Shown here: positions 9,398 through 18,595 of the stretch, piece by piece
Numbering within the stretch: position 1 is the stretch's first letter
Layout of the letters: every line of letters begins with the position of its first letter
Source: Paenibacillus sp. IHBB 10380
GTDB taxonomy: Bacteria; Bacillota; Bacilli; Paenibacillales; Paenibacillaceae
Length of the DNA: 64,000 nucleotides
Assembly: GCF_000949425.1 (NCBI RefSeq)
Contig: NZ_CP010976.1
Span: 5,146,001-5,210,000, forward strand
Direction of reading: 5' to 3'
The notes under the pieces: generated by a model
Told to the model about the DNA's origin: nothing
What the model saw: only the letters and a program-made list of their open reading frames with translations
The model's database searches: none
Program-made: the position numbers and the translations under genes

Positions 9398-9425
9398 TTA
9401 TCGGTAAAAGAAGCACAGAAATTTA
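9398..9425 (-). promoter_or_regulatory. Sigma-D (flagellar) type promoter for the chemoreceptor
   Basis: On the minus strand TAAA (9425-9422) is followed after 16 nt by ACCGATAA (9405-9398), against the known TAAA-N15-GCCGATAA pattern. It would give a leader of about 40 nt. A perfect 14-bp palindrome ATGAAAATTTTCAT (9427-9440) abuts the -35. Confidence 0.65.
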
Positions 9426-9467
9426 GATGAAAATTTTCATGAACACGTATGAAAGTTTCAAATTGCG

Positions 9468-12413
9468 TTAACCGATCATATCTCGGCGTAGTGTAAAGAG
9501 GTCTTTAAGTGCATCTGTCGATAGCTCAGTAATCCAGCCTTCGGAACTAGAGATCACATTGTCGCTAAGCTGCTGCTTGCTCTCTAACATCTCATCAATA
9601 CGTTCCTCTAATGTGCCGAGCGAGATGAACTTGTGTACCTGTACGTCTTTGGTCTGACCCATGCGATAAGCACGGTCTGTCGCTTGATTCTCCACCGCTG
9701 GATTCCACCAACGATCGAAGTGAAAGACATGGTTAGCTGCTGTGAGATTAAGGCCGACGCCCCCTGCTTTGATCGAAAGAATAAATACGGAGGGTTGTTC
9801 AGTATGTGATAATGTCTGAGATTGGAATTGATCAATCATAACATCGCGTGCGGATTTAGACGTGCTTCCATTCAGGTAGAGCACAGGTTCTTGAAGTTCT
9901 TGTTGAAGCACCTGCTGAAGTATCTGTCCCATACCAATATACTGTGTAAAGATCAGACAACGCTCACCTTCCTCCCGCAATTCTTTCACCATCGCGAGAA
10001 GTCGTTCCAACTTCGCTGAACGGCTGATCAACGTTTCGATATCTACTAAGTTATCCTTCCCCTTGGAAGGTTCCTGATAAGCTTCCTTCGTTAAAAGTAC
10101 GGGATGGTCACAGAGCTGTTTGAGATGAGTGAGCGTCGAAAGAATAGCTCCTTTTCGCTCGATACCTTCTAACTTCTGCATGCGTTCTAAAAGATGATTG
10201 ACGGTGTGATCATAGAGCGCACCTTGCTCAGCTGTGAGATGGATATAAGTCTTCATCTCATTCTTATCGGGTAAATCCAGCTGGATGGCCGGATCTTTCT
10301 TCTTACGTCGAAGCATGAACGGCTTAACCAGTCTCTGCAAATCAATCGTTTTCTGTTCATTATGTTCTTTCTCGATGGCATTAATAAATCGATTGTTAAA
10401 GGCGCGTGAGCTGCCCAGATAACCTGGATTGATGAAGTCGTAGAGAGACCATAGCTCTGAAAGTCTATTCTCGATAGGTGTTCCAGTAAGTGCAATTCGA
10501 TGTTTGGCAGGGAAACTTCGAACGGCAATGGATTGCTTGGTTTGGGCATTTTTAATATTCTGAGCTTCGTCTAAGCAAAGGGAAGCCCATGTGAATCCTT
10601 GTAGTAACTCCTGATCCAATGTTGCTGTGGCATATGAAGTTAGTATAATGTCTGCCTGTGTAGCCTGCGAATGAAAGTCTTCCCCGCTGGAGCGTCTGCT
10701 TCCGTAATGGAGCATGATCCTCAAGGACGGGGCAAAGCGGCTTAATTCCTTTTGCCAATTGCCCAGCACTGAAGTGGGGCAGATCAGCAGAGAAGGGAAT
10801 TGGGTATCTACATCCTTAGAGTTCTCCTTAATATGCAATAAATAAGTAATGAACTGAACGGTTTTACCTAGTCCCATGTCATCTGCTAGGCAGGCACCTA
10901 GACCGAAACGCCGTAAAAAGGCAAGCCAGGCATATCCATCTCGCTGATAACCCCGCAGTTCTGCTTGTAGTTCATCCGGCACCGAAAGTGTCGGCCATTC
11001 TGTCTGTGATTTAAGTTGACTCATGATCTTCAGCAGATGTTCATTAAGCTCAACCTCCAGTTGAATACGCTCTGAAGCTTCCTGCAGTTGCTCTGATGAA
11101 TCGTTCTCAAGCTCATCATTGTTTCCAAGTAGATGAAGTTGGAGTATATCCTGAAAGGATAGTCCTTGTGTATTGTCTATTCCCGCCATCGCTTGGCGAA
11201 TTTGTGCTAGCAATGCTGGATCAAGTGAGATCCATTGTCCGCGGAAGCGGACTAGCCGTTCATTGCGAGCGACTAGCTCGGCGAACTCCGTTTCGCTAAG
11301 CTGGGTCTCGCCAATAGCAATACGCCAATCGAAGTTAACAATGGAGTCTAGACCGAATAGAGAACCTCCCGTACTGCCTTCATTGGAGCGGACCTTGGCA
11401 CGAAGTTTGGCTTTCTTTTTGCTAGCGCCTTCCCACCAAGCTGGAAGAAGTACTTGCCATCCCGCTTCGAGTAGCCGGTGGCTGTCTGCCGTCAAGAACT
11501 GCCAAGCGGCTTCGTCAGTCAGGGATCTACCGAGTACATCTTCATGGTTAGCGGACAAGCGTTCCTTAGGTAGACTTGCACGCAAATGCTCCAGCCAACC
11601 CGTCGATCTCTCATGTATATGGTTAGTCCATATTTCAGGCCATAAGCCTAACAATTGACCCGCTTCGGTTAGATGAACAGGTACGAGTACTGCCGGATCT
11701 GACTTATCTTGCAGAACAAGCTGAAGACGCCAAGAGGGCTCATCATCATCCGGTTCCAGTAATTGCAGAAGGGGGCGGAATGGAGCTGTATCTGCTTTCC
11801 AGCCAATCGCAATAAGCCATGCTTGCGCATCCAAACCTAGTGTAGCTGAGCCATCTTTGGCAAATAGCGCAGGATATTCCCTTTGTAAATCAGAAGCAGT
11901 CATTTCAGTTCCGTAGTATTGGTAGAATACCGTAGCTGAGAAAGCCGCACATAATCCATCGATGATATGGGTGTCTGTGCCAAGCTGCTCTAGTAACGCT
12001 TGATCTTGTAGATCCAACGTTGATGAATCCCAGACCCACTGTAGCTTGCCTGACTGAAAGGCTGAGAAGCCTGGGATATATCTTCTTTCTTCTATACATG
12101 CTGACAATATAGGAGCAAGCTTGATCCATGGTGTTGCATCTTCGCTCCACGCCCATTCGATATGGTTCAGAAGTTTGCGTTCTGCAAAGAAGGGGATAAC
12201 GTACTCAGAGGGGAGGACGACAAGTTCCACATCTTGAATCGTTTGAATCTCTAGGTCTGTTCCATAGAAAGAGGCGTCATGCCATGCGAACAAACGCTGT
12301 TTCATATATTGACCCGATACGTAACTATGCGTGTTAATAGATCCATAAATAAGGGCGTCTCCATATGCGGTTAAAGTGACATGGACAGTGATAGTTTCTG
12401 TATATTGACTCAT
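9468..12413 (-). CDS. ywqA: SNF2-family DNA-dependent ATPase (YwqA-like)
   Basis: Large SWI2/SNF2 motor of 981 residues. The N-terminal half is a SNF2-associated region of unclear role. The ATPase has LADDMGLGKT (about 507-516), LDEAQN (about 611) and the C-terminal helicase signature GVGLNLTAAN with DRAYRMGQ (about 916). Its start codon overlaps the stop of the SWIM protein gene as ATGA, so the two are translationally coupled. The pair matches the B. subtilis ywqB-ywqA arrangement. Such proteins translocate on duplex DNA; the physiological target in Firmicutes is not established. Confidence 0.9.
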   Translation of the reverse strand: MSQYTETITVHVTLTAYGDALIYGSINTHSYVSGQYMKQRLFAWHDASFYGTDLEIQTIQDVELVVLPSEYVIPFFAERKLLNHIEWAWSEDATPWIKLAPILSACIEERRYIPGFSAFQSGKLQWVWDSSTLDLQDQALLEQLGTDTHIIDGLCAAFSATVFYQYYGTEMTASDLQREYPALFAKDGSATLGLDAQAWLIAIGWKADTAPFRPLLQLLEPDDDEPSWRLQLVLQDKSDPAVLVPVHLTEAGQLLGLWPEIWTNHIHERSTGWLEHLRASLPKERLSANHEDVLGRSLTDEAAWQFLTADSHRLLEAGWQVLLPAWWEGASKKKAKLRAKVRSNEGSTGGSLFGLDSIVNFDWRIAIGETQLSETEFAELVARNERLVRFRGQWISLDPALLAQIRQAMAGIDNTQGLSFQDILQLHLLGNNDELENDSSEQLQEASERIQLEVELNEHLLKIMSQLKSQTEWPTLSVPDELQAELRGYQRDGYAWLAFLRRFGLGACLADDMGLGKTVQFITYLLHIKENSKDVDTQFPSLLICPTSVLGNWQKELSRFAPSLRIMLHYGSRRSSGEDFHSQATQADIILTSYATATLDQELLQGFTWASLCLDEAQNIKNAQTKQSIAVRSFPAKHRIALTGTPIENRLSELWSLYDFINPGYLGSSRAFNNRFINAIEKEHNEQKTIDLQRLVKPFMLRRKKKDPAIQLDLPDKNEMKTYIHLTAEQGALYDHTVNHLLERMQKLEGIERKGAILSTLTHLKQLCDHPVLLTKEAYQEPSKGKDNLVDIETLISRSAKLERLLAMVKELREEGERCLIFTQYIGMGQILQQVLQQELQEPVLYLNGSTSKSARDVMIDQFQSQTLSHTEQPSVFILSIKAGGVGLNLTAANHVFHFDRWWNPAVENQATDRAYRMGQTKDVQVHKFISLGTLEERIDEMLESKQQLSDNVISSSEGWITELSTDALKDLFTLRRDMIG

Positions 12414-14059
12414 GAGATTAGTTTTCCTTTCCGAAGTTCCTCTTGCAGTGCGCGTAGTCGGCTATGGCGGCCGGCGAACGTGGTTATGAACTCTTCCCAG
12501 CGTGCTTCTTGCTTCATTTTTTTGTACAGCTTGGATAGCCGTTTCAACAGTTTTACTGCTGCTTTATAGCTATCTCTATTTTTGTGAAGAATATATCGTT
12601 CAACAGCCTGATGATAAAACGGTAGCAACAACTCGGGAGCATGCTTCTCGATAGGTTGTAATACAGCGACACGAAAATCCAAAGGCTCTTTTCCCGTACT
12701 TAGCTGATAATCCATCCACTGCTGCCATTTGTTATATGTCAGCAATTTTTCTTGATAGATAGGACTGGAATAAGGCAACATGCCGACAAGTGTACCCCAC
12801 ATGTGTGGTTCGGCTTCAGGTTGATGTTGAATAAGTGCTTCCCAATAGACCAAATAATGACTTAGGTTAACCTTTCGATGGCTGCTCAGCAATGGGCCGG
12901 TTTGGATTAGCCATTCTGTCATTCTTGACCATACTTCAGCCTTATATAGCACATTCAAGAAATGCAGTACATGATCAGGTGGGATGGTGAAGGTTTTGTT
13001 TGCCATTTGTAGTAGTGCCCAAGCTTGCTGATCTTGACCTAGATAGAAGTGCATCCAGCTCTGAGCTAACATCCATGGAAGTCGGGAAAGAGCGGTGCCA
13101 AGTTCATCTTTGGCTAAGTCTAAATGCTGTAATTCTTCCAAGTATATGGTCGTGTCTACTGGATTGGGATAAACCCAGTGTAACCAGAACTGATGATAGG
13201 TATCTGTATAGTATTGGAGGTTCTGAGTTTCGGTCAACATGTGACTGCGTAAGTAAGTTAACGTCTCCGTAACACGATCCCACTGCTCAGGCTCAACGGG
13301 TTGTGTCAGTTTATGTGCAAAATTGTGCTGAATCTCTTCCTGAATATCATCCGCTGCAACCTGAGTATGATATCCCATATACAAGTTGGAGTTATGTCCT
13401 TGATATTTAGACGGTGTCACCAGTTTGTTAAGTATAAATAGGTGAGCATGAAGACTAAACAGTTGTTCCATCGTAGGTGAAAGTGGAGGTTTTATTGTGT
13501 ATATGGATGCCAACGCATCCTTCGTGTAATGATTATTCTGAATATTCAGTCCTAATGGGATGATACATTGCTCAAAAAGGTTATGCCACTCTGAGATAGG
13601 CAAAGTGGGTATAAGATTTGCTTGTTCTTTCAATTTGGCGTACTCTTCTGATTTTCGCTCTGCTCTCTGAATCGCTGTGCGATTGGATACAGCAGTGGGA
13701 GAAGATTTCACGGTTTGCTTAAACGTGGCTGTTGAATGGGCATTAATGAGCGCGTGAAGTGGGCGTTCTTGCAAATTTGCATATTTAAGCAGAACGGCGA
13801 TCATATGCTTACAGTTCCTATGAACGGGACATGTGCATTGATTTGCAGAAAGGGACTCCAAATGGATGTCGACCTGGTAGTTCTCTGTCCCTTCGACGAC
13901 AGCTTCAATGTGGTCGGCACCCGCCATCATGAACTGATGGACACGTCCTTGTTTGAAATATTGAAATCCGCGTTTTATGGTTAGATCATTATAATATTGT
14001 GCGACATTGTGGATGAGCGTTTGCCACTGAATATCATCCATGGTATGGGTTAGTTTCAT
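12410..14059 (-). CDS. ywqB: SWIM zinc-finger protein (YwqB-like)
   Basis: A 549-residue protein with a SWIM finger at 75-85 (C-T-C-P-V-H-R-N-C-K-H, the CxCx(n)CxH pattern) that should bind zinc and DNA or a partner protein. The rest is helical and rich in Trp and Gln, without a recognised domain. It is first in a two-gene operon with the SNF2 ATPase, overlapping by 4 nt, so the finger probably acts in trans for the motor. The fused SWIM-SNF2 gene at 37943 supports that reading. AGGAG lies 11 nt before the ATG. Confidence 0.85.
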   Translation of the reverse strand: MKLTHTMDDIQWQTLIHNVAQYYNDLTIKRGFQYFKQGRVHQFMMAGADHIEAVVEGTENYQVDIHLESLSANQCTCPVHRNCKHMIAVLLKYANLQERPLHALINAHSTATFKQTVKSSPTAVSNRTAIQRAERKSEEYAKLKEQANLIPTLPISEWHNLFEQCIIPLGLNIQNNHYTKDALASIYTIKPPLSPTMEQLFSLHAHLFILNKLVTPSKYQGHNSNLYMGYHTQVAADDIQEEIQHNFAHKLTQPVEPEQWDRVTETLTYLRSHMLTETQNLQYYTDTYHQFWLHWVYPNPVDTTIYLEELQHLDLAKDELGTALSRLPWMLAQSWMHFYLGQDQQAWALLQMANKTFTIPPDHVLHFLNVLYKAEVWSRMTEWLIQTGPLLSSHRKVNLSHYLVYWEALIQHQPEAEPHMWGTLVGMLPYSSPIYQEKLLTYNKWQQWMDYQLSTGKEPLDFRVAVLQPIEKHAPELLLPFYHQAVERYILHKNRDSYKAAVKLLKRLSKLYKKMKQEARWEEFITTFAGRHSRLRALQEELRKGKLIS

Positions 14060-14100
14060 GATTGATGAGTCTCCTAAGAGAATATAGATTATATAGAATC

Positions 14101-14128
14101 AACTAAAGATGAGGCGTAAACTTTAGTT
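14101..14128. promoter_or_regulatory. Inverted repeat upstream of the SWIM/SNF2 operon
   Basis: AACTAAAG (14101-14108) and CTTTAGTT (14121-14128) are perfect 8-bp arms 12 nt apart, about 40 nt upstream of the SWIM gene start. It could be an operator or a leader hairpin. No T-run is present. Confidence 0.4.
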
Positions 14129-14370
14129 CAATCGATATTAGGTTTGGATCTAATCTATCATATCACTTTTGGATGCAAAGTTAAGTTTTTAGCCATAATC
14201 AAAAAAATAGGCATTCACCTAATGTAGCCTAACTGAGTAGCTTATTGCTGATGAGACCTTTATGAATCGGAGGAATCAGGATGGGATATTATGTTAGAGT
14301 TGTGGCTCTGAGAAACACTAGTTTAACGAGCTAGATATCAGGTAGATTACCGAGTTGTAAAAGACGCGAA

Positions 14371-14502
14371 AATTGGACAAAGGTTCAGCGTGCCCAGCAG
14401 AAGCTCAGCTTCGGGGGCATGACGCTGCCGTATCAGCTGATGCTGACCGAGCAGGTGTATCGGGCGGTGAAGATTAATCGGGGGGAACCGTATCATAAGT
14501 AG
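14371..14502 (+). pseudogene. C-terminal coding fragment ending in EPYHK, source unknown
   Basis: A 43-codon open stretch with GC-rich codons unlike its AT-rich surroundings. It includes [17 protein letters not shown] and ends [12 protein letters not shown]. There is no start codon with a ribosome site in frame. The final bases, GAACCGTATCATAAGTAG, are the conserved core of the dispersed repeat found at five other places. This suggests that the repeat derives from the 3' end of this gene, possibly a transposase. I do not recognise the family. Confidence 0.45.
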
Positions 14503-14513
14503 GGCGAAATTTT
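14485..14513 (+). repeat. Dispersed palindromic repeat, copy A (right half only)
   Basis: GAACCGTATCATAAGTAG followed by GGCGAAATTTT. This copy lacks the ATTTCGCTCTATAGATG left arm seen in copies B, C and E and instead continues upstream into the coding fragment ending EPYHK. Confidence 0.7.
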
Positions 14514-15106
14514 ATGTGTTAATTGTTTACATGTATTAGATCTAGCCCAAGGTGGTAGCAGTTCTGATCACCCTGGACTAGATCATCACTAGAGCGGCAT
14601 TGTTATGCTTACTAGTTGAGAAAGTGGATAAGGGAGTCCCTAATCCGGTAGAGTGTTGAAAATTCAAGCATTGTCATGAAAGTTAAGTGAAAAAATGAAT
14701 ATATAGGAAATTAATTGCAAATTATCTGTTTACTTCTTTCTTCAGAGGATTATTAGAGGTAATAAGTGTTTGTTAGGATATATGTATTAATCATTTTTTA
14801 GTGTAATTTCACAATGTATTTGATGGGTTTTCTAGACAATATATGGTATAATATTCCTAATGACTTGGGTGATAATGATCATAAAAATCGTTATTTTTAG
14901 TAACTTAGTACTTAGAAAATCATAATGTAATGCTGTTCTTGAACTTTTGTTTTGAGAAACGGTGTTTTTGGGTTGATGACTAAATATATTTTTCATCATA
15001 GAATAAAAAGAGAGATGTATGCAGTGAAGATTATATGTGTACTTGTATGAGTTAGCCTTATCCATCCCACACTATGTAATGGATACAATGAAGGGATGTG
15101 CAGATA

Positions 15107-15382
15107 ATGGCAAGAGCAGATTTACTAATAAGCCTTGTTACTGCTGGCTCTAGCGGTAATACTAAGTTATTTCACAGAACCGTCGAAGCATTAATTGCCG
15201 AGGAACGCAGTAAGCAACACAATGTACTTGTAGAAAGGCTGGAAGAGAGCCCTAAATCAAAATCAGTAGTGAAAGAGACAACAAGCTTTATTAACGATGG
15301 AATTAGGGATTTGTTGTATGAGGGCCGGAAGAAAGATATATTCTATGGTTCTTCCTTTGTCGATCTGTTCCTTTATATATAG
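15107..15382 (+). pseudogene. N-terminal remnant of AAA ATPase (IetA-like)
   Basis: The 91-codon remnant begins MARADLLISLVTAGSSGN and continues with FHRTVEALIAEERSKQHNVL. From memory this resembles the N-terminal region of AAA ATPases paired with subtilases in the IetAS anti-phage system. After DGIRDLLYE the sequence loses the expected ATPase core: no Walker A or B follows, and the frame ends at 15382. AAGGGA lies 10 nt before the ATG at 15107. No subtilase gene follows. I read it as the 5' stub of a deleted defence ATPase; the family assignment is moderate. Confidence 0.5.
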
Positions 15383-15741
15383 CAACAAAATGATCTCGCT
15401 TTCCGAGAAGATGTAATGACCCAGTCGGTTCTTCGGAAAAAAGGCGGGGAATTGAGAGGTACATCATTTGATGGTCGTTTGGCTGACGCTCAGAACCTCG
15501 GAGGCTTCCTTAGTTTTTTACGGTTTTCGCGTTCAAGGCAATCACCCTACTAATTCGAGCTCGTCAAACCGCCCCCTGCGCCGCAGACAAAGGAAGTGCC
15601 GATTCGTCAAAAAAAGTGTTATTACGAGCGTTTCCGCATTTTCCGTCCCACAAATAATAAAACCGCTACATCCCAATTCTAGGGACAAGAAACAATGGGG
15701 TATAATATAGTTAAACACATTTATAAAGGGGTCTCATTTCT

Positions 15742-17280
15742 ATGACAACCGATCAAATTTCTCAATTCGAAAAGAAAATTATCATCCGCAACATTGAACG
15801 CGAAGATTTCGATAATATTATCGCGCTGCAAAATATTTGTTTTCCGAATATGGGTCCCTGGAAGCTGGATCAACTGGAAAGTCACGTCCGTACGTTTCCC
15901 GATGGTCAAATGTGCGTCGAGCTCGACGGTGATATTATCGGCTCCTGTTCTAGCCTGATCGTGAACTTTGACGATTATTTGGAGCAGCATACGTATTCCG
16001 AAATCACGGACAAGGGTTATATTCGCAACCATAACCCCCGGGGCGGGAACCTCTATGGAATGGAAGTCATGGTGCATCCAGATTTCCGTCGCATGAAGAT
16101 CGGCAGAAGGTTATACGAGGCAAGGAAACGGCTGGCGGAGCAGCGTAACCTCAAGAGTATTATCGTAGGGGGACGCATCCCGGGGTATCACAACTATTCC
16201 GATAAGCTGTCGCCAAGAGCTTACGCGGAAGAAGTGTTGCAGCAGAATATCTACGATCCGGTGCTGACTTTTCAGATGATGAACGGATTTACGCTGAAGA
16301 GGATCATTACCAATTATTTGTCCGATGACGCCGATTCCGAGAATTTCGCGGCCCTGTTAGAATGGAATAATATCGAATACAAGCCGAGCATCAACAAGAC
16401 GCTTTATAAAATGTCTTTCCCCGTCCGCATTTGCGTGGTCCAGTATATGATGAAGAAGATCGATTCTTTCGAGGAATTCGCCAACCAGTGCGAGCATTAC
16501 GTGGACGTGGCATCGGATTACAAGTCCGATTTCGCCGTTTTCCCGGAGAACTTCACCATGCAGCTGCTTTCCTTCTTGGATGAACGGTCTCCGAGCTTGG
16601 CCGTCCGGAAGCTTACGACTTATACGACCAACTATGTGGAGTTATTTTCCGAACTCGCGGTCAAATACAACGTAAATATCGTAGGCGGCTCCCACTTCGT
16701 TGAGAACAATAACCGGATTTACAACGTCGCTCACTTGTTCCGCCGGGACGGCTCAATTGAGCAGCAATACAAGCTACATATTTCTCCGAACGAGCGGAAG
16801 TGGTGGGGCATCAACGGGGGTAGCTCACTCGGGGTGTTCGACACGGATTGCGGTAAAATATCGATTCAACTCAGCAGTGACATCGAGTATCCGGAGTTGT
16901 CCCGTATCGTTGCGGAGGAGGGAGCGCAGATTATATTCGTTCCTTTCTGCGCGGAAGATCGGCAGACGTTCCTGAGGGTGAAGTACTGCGCACAGGCCAG
17001 AGCGATTGAGAACCAAGTGTTCATTGTGACCGCGGGAACGGTAGGAAATCTAACCCATGTGGACAACATAGACGTTCAGTACGCCCAGTCTGGTATCTAT
17101 ACGCCGGCTGATTTCTCCTTCTCTCGCGACGGCATCGCGGGGGAGTGCAGCGAGAATACGGAGACAGTCATCATGGCTGAGGTAGACATGGAAACGCTCG
17201 AAAGGTACCGTAAGTCCAATGATGCATTGTCGTTCAAGGATCGCCGGACGGACATCTATTCCTTACAAATTCGTACTTAA
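15742..17280 (+). CDS. yhcX: GNAT acetyltransferase-nitrilase fusion (YhcX-like)
   Basis: A 512-residue two-domain protein of the same build as B. subtilis YhcX: GNAT fold at about 12-190 (GMEVMVHPDFRRMKIGRRLYE is the acetyl-CoA segment) and carbon-nitrogen hydrolase fold at about 222-490. In the hydrolase, Glu269 (FPENF) and Lys344 (KLHISP) are present. The nucleophile position, normally CYD, reads SSD (Ser378-Ser379-Asp380), so amidase activity is doubtful. A TATAAT lies at 15701-15706 and AAAGGGG before the ATG. It forms an operon with the nitrilase 18 nt downstream and is visibly GC-richer than its flanks. Confidence 0.88.
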   Translation: MTTDQISQFEKKIIIRNIEREDFDNIIALQNICFPNMGPWKLDQLESHVRTFPDGQMCVELDGDIIGSCSSLIVNFDDYLEQHTYSEITDKGYIRNHNPRGGNLYGMEVMVHPDFRRMKIGRRLYEARKRLAEQRNLKSIIVGGRIPGYHNYSDKLSPRAYAEEVLQQNIYDPVLTFQMMNGFTLKRIITNYLSDDADSENFAALLEWNNIEYKPSINKTLYKMSFPVRICVVQYMMKKIDSFEEFANQCEHYVDVASDYKSDFAVFPENFTMQLLSFLDERSPSLAVRKLTTYTTNYVELFSELAVKYNVNIVGGSHFVENNNRIYNVAHLFRRDGSIEQQYKLHISPNERKWWGINGGSSLGVFDTDCGKISIQLSSDIEYPELSRIVAEEGAQIIFVPFCAEDRQTFLRVKYCAQARAIENQVFIVTAGTVGNLTHVDNIDVQYAQSGIYTPADFSFSRDGIAGECSENTETVIMAEVDMETLERYRKSNDALSFKDRRTDIYSLQIRT

Positions 17281-17298
17281 AACATACTAGAGGTGAAT

Positions 17299-18174
17299 AT
17301 GAAAAAGTTAACGATAGCAACCACGCAATACGGTCTCACCGATATCCGTACCGCAAAAGAGTTCTGGACGGGAATCGAAATGAAGGTTCGGGAGGCTGCC
17401 GAGCAGGGCGCCTCCATGATCGTGTTCCCGGAGTACATGACGGCTCACTTGCTAAGCTTAGAGCCATCGATGATGCACGATGAAGCGTGTTATTTTCTGG
17501 ACGGGCTGACGGATAAATATATCGAGTTCTTCGGAGAGTTAAGCCGAGAATGCGATATTGCCATACTAGCAGGGACGCATATTTGCTTAGAGGAAGAGAG
17601 CAAGTACTCGAACAAGGCATTCCTCTTCTTTTCAGACGGACGGGTGGAGACGCAGAGCAAGGTGCATCTTACGCCGGAGGAGCAGATTCGCTGGCCACTG
17701 GTCGCGGGTGACGAGCTTAACGTATTCGACACGGAGTGGGGCAAGATGGCGATCTTGACCTGTTACGACATCGAGTTTCCGGAGCTTGCGAGGGCAGCCG
17801 CGCTTCGTGGCGCGGAACTGCTTCTATGCCCTTCCTATACCGATAATTCCTTCGGGTACCATCGCGTGCGGCATTGCGCCCAAGCGAGGGCGATCGAGAA
17901 TCAGCTGTTCGTCGTATTGAGCGGCCTCGTCGGATCCTTGTCCGAGGATCGTCCGCAGGTGGACATGGGGTTTTGCCAAGCGGGCATATTCACCCCATGC
18001 GATCTACCGTTCGCCGCGGATGGCATCTTGCAGGTCGGAGAAACGAACGAAAACAGGACGGTGCTGGCCGAACTTGACTTCCACACGCTCCGAGAGAATC
18101 GTGAACGCGGAGCGGTAGCACCCTTCTACGACCGCCGCCCCGATCTATACGAACACCAGAAGACGCTATTGTAA
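17299..18174 (+). CDS. Carbon-nitrogen hydrolase (nitrilase superfamily)
   Basis: Cytoplasmic amidase/nitrilase-fold enzyme of 291 residues with the full triad: Glu45 (FPEY), Lys121 (KVHLTPEE) and Cys155 (TCYDIEFPEL). It is homologous to the C-terminal half of the preceding fusion protein, which lacks the cysteine, so a duplicate pair of one active and one possibly inactive subunit is likely. The start is the ATG at 17299, 5 nt after GAGG; a GTG two codons earlier overlaps that site. The substrate is unknown. Confidence 0.88.
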   Translation: MKKLTIATTQYGLTDIRTAKEFWTGIEMKVREAAEQGASMIVFPEYMTAHLLSLEPSMMHDEACYFLDGLTDKYIEFFGELSRECDIAILAGTHICLEEESKYSNKAFLFFSDGRVETQSKVHLTPEEQIRWPLVAGDELNVFDTEWGKMAILTCYDIEFPELARAAALRGAELLLCPSYTDNSFGYHRVRHCAQARAIENQLFVVLSGLVGSLSEDRPQVDMGFCQAGIFTPCDLPFAADGILQVGETNENRTVLAELDFHTLRENRERGAVAPFYDRRPDLYEHQKTLL

Positions 18175-18595
18175 ACCGAAAAGCCGTTGAGCCCCTTGCG
18201 AAGGAGGGGGATGAATTCTTTGGATCACAGCCTGCTGAGGGTGGAAATATGTTGCGGTTACATGGAAATAAGTATGATTCGGATATAAGAGCAACAAGGC
18301 ATGTACTTCATCCTGCCCCAACTCAAGCCTAGCTTGAGATCAAGTCAATTATGGCTCTGCGAAAGTTGAGTTTAAAAGATTAATTTTATTTCTCAAGTTT
18401 TTTAGAAATGAGTGGAGAGTTAGGCTGTTATGCTTAATTCCCCGCTCTTTATTTATTTATACTAGAATCGTTTTCATAATTCTAAAGCTTTACTGCACTT
18501 GAGTTTTTAGAGCATGAAAAAAGGAGTACCTCCCCAAATCTCGAAGTGTTAAGTACCACTACCAAACACCGAAAGAGAGAAAGGAAGAACTCCAG
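18175..18595. other. Intergenic stretch ahead of the transposase remnant
   Basis: 421 bases with no gene. No clear terminator follows the nitrilase gene. The last ~100 bases up to AAGGAAGAACTCC are probably the left end and leader of the insertion sequence, but I cannot define its terminal inverted repeat because the right end is lost. Confidence 0.35.

Larger units (their letters stand above)
14129..15097. other. Gene-poor left edge of the accessory region
   Basis: About 970 bases without an intact gene. It contains an ATG at 14281 with a strong GGAGG site that stops after 17 codons (a likely decapitated gene), a GC-rich coding fragment (14371-14502), repeat copy A, and from 14650 on an AT-rich stretch with no coding signal I trust. 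Confidence 0.5.

Noticed and set aside
11173..11658. 161-codon plus-strand frame
   Set aside because: Antisense to the YwqA-like ATPase; composition is that of a shadow frame and no ribosome site is present.
14832..15065. 77-codon minus-strand frame in AT-rich spacer
   Set aside because: No Shine-Dalgarno, skewed Ile/Asn/Lys composition and no recognisable motif; chance frame in AT-rich DNA.
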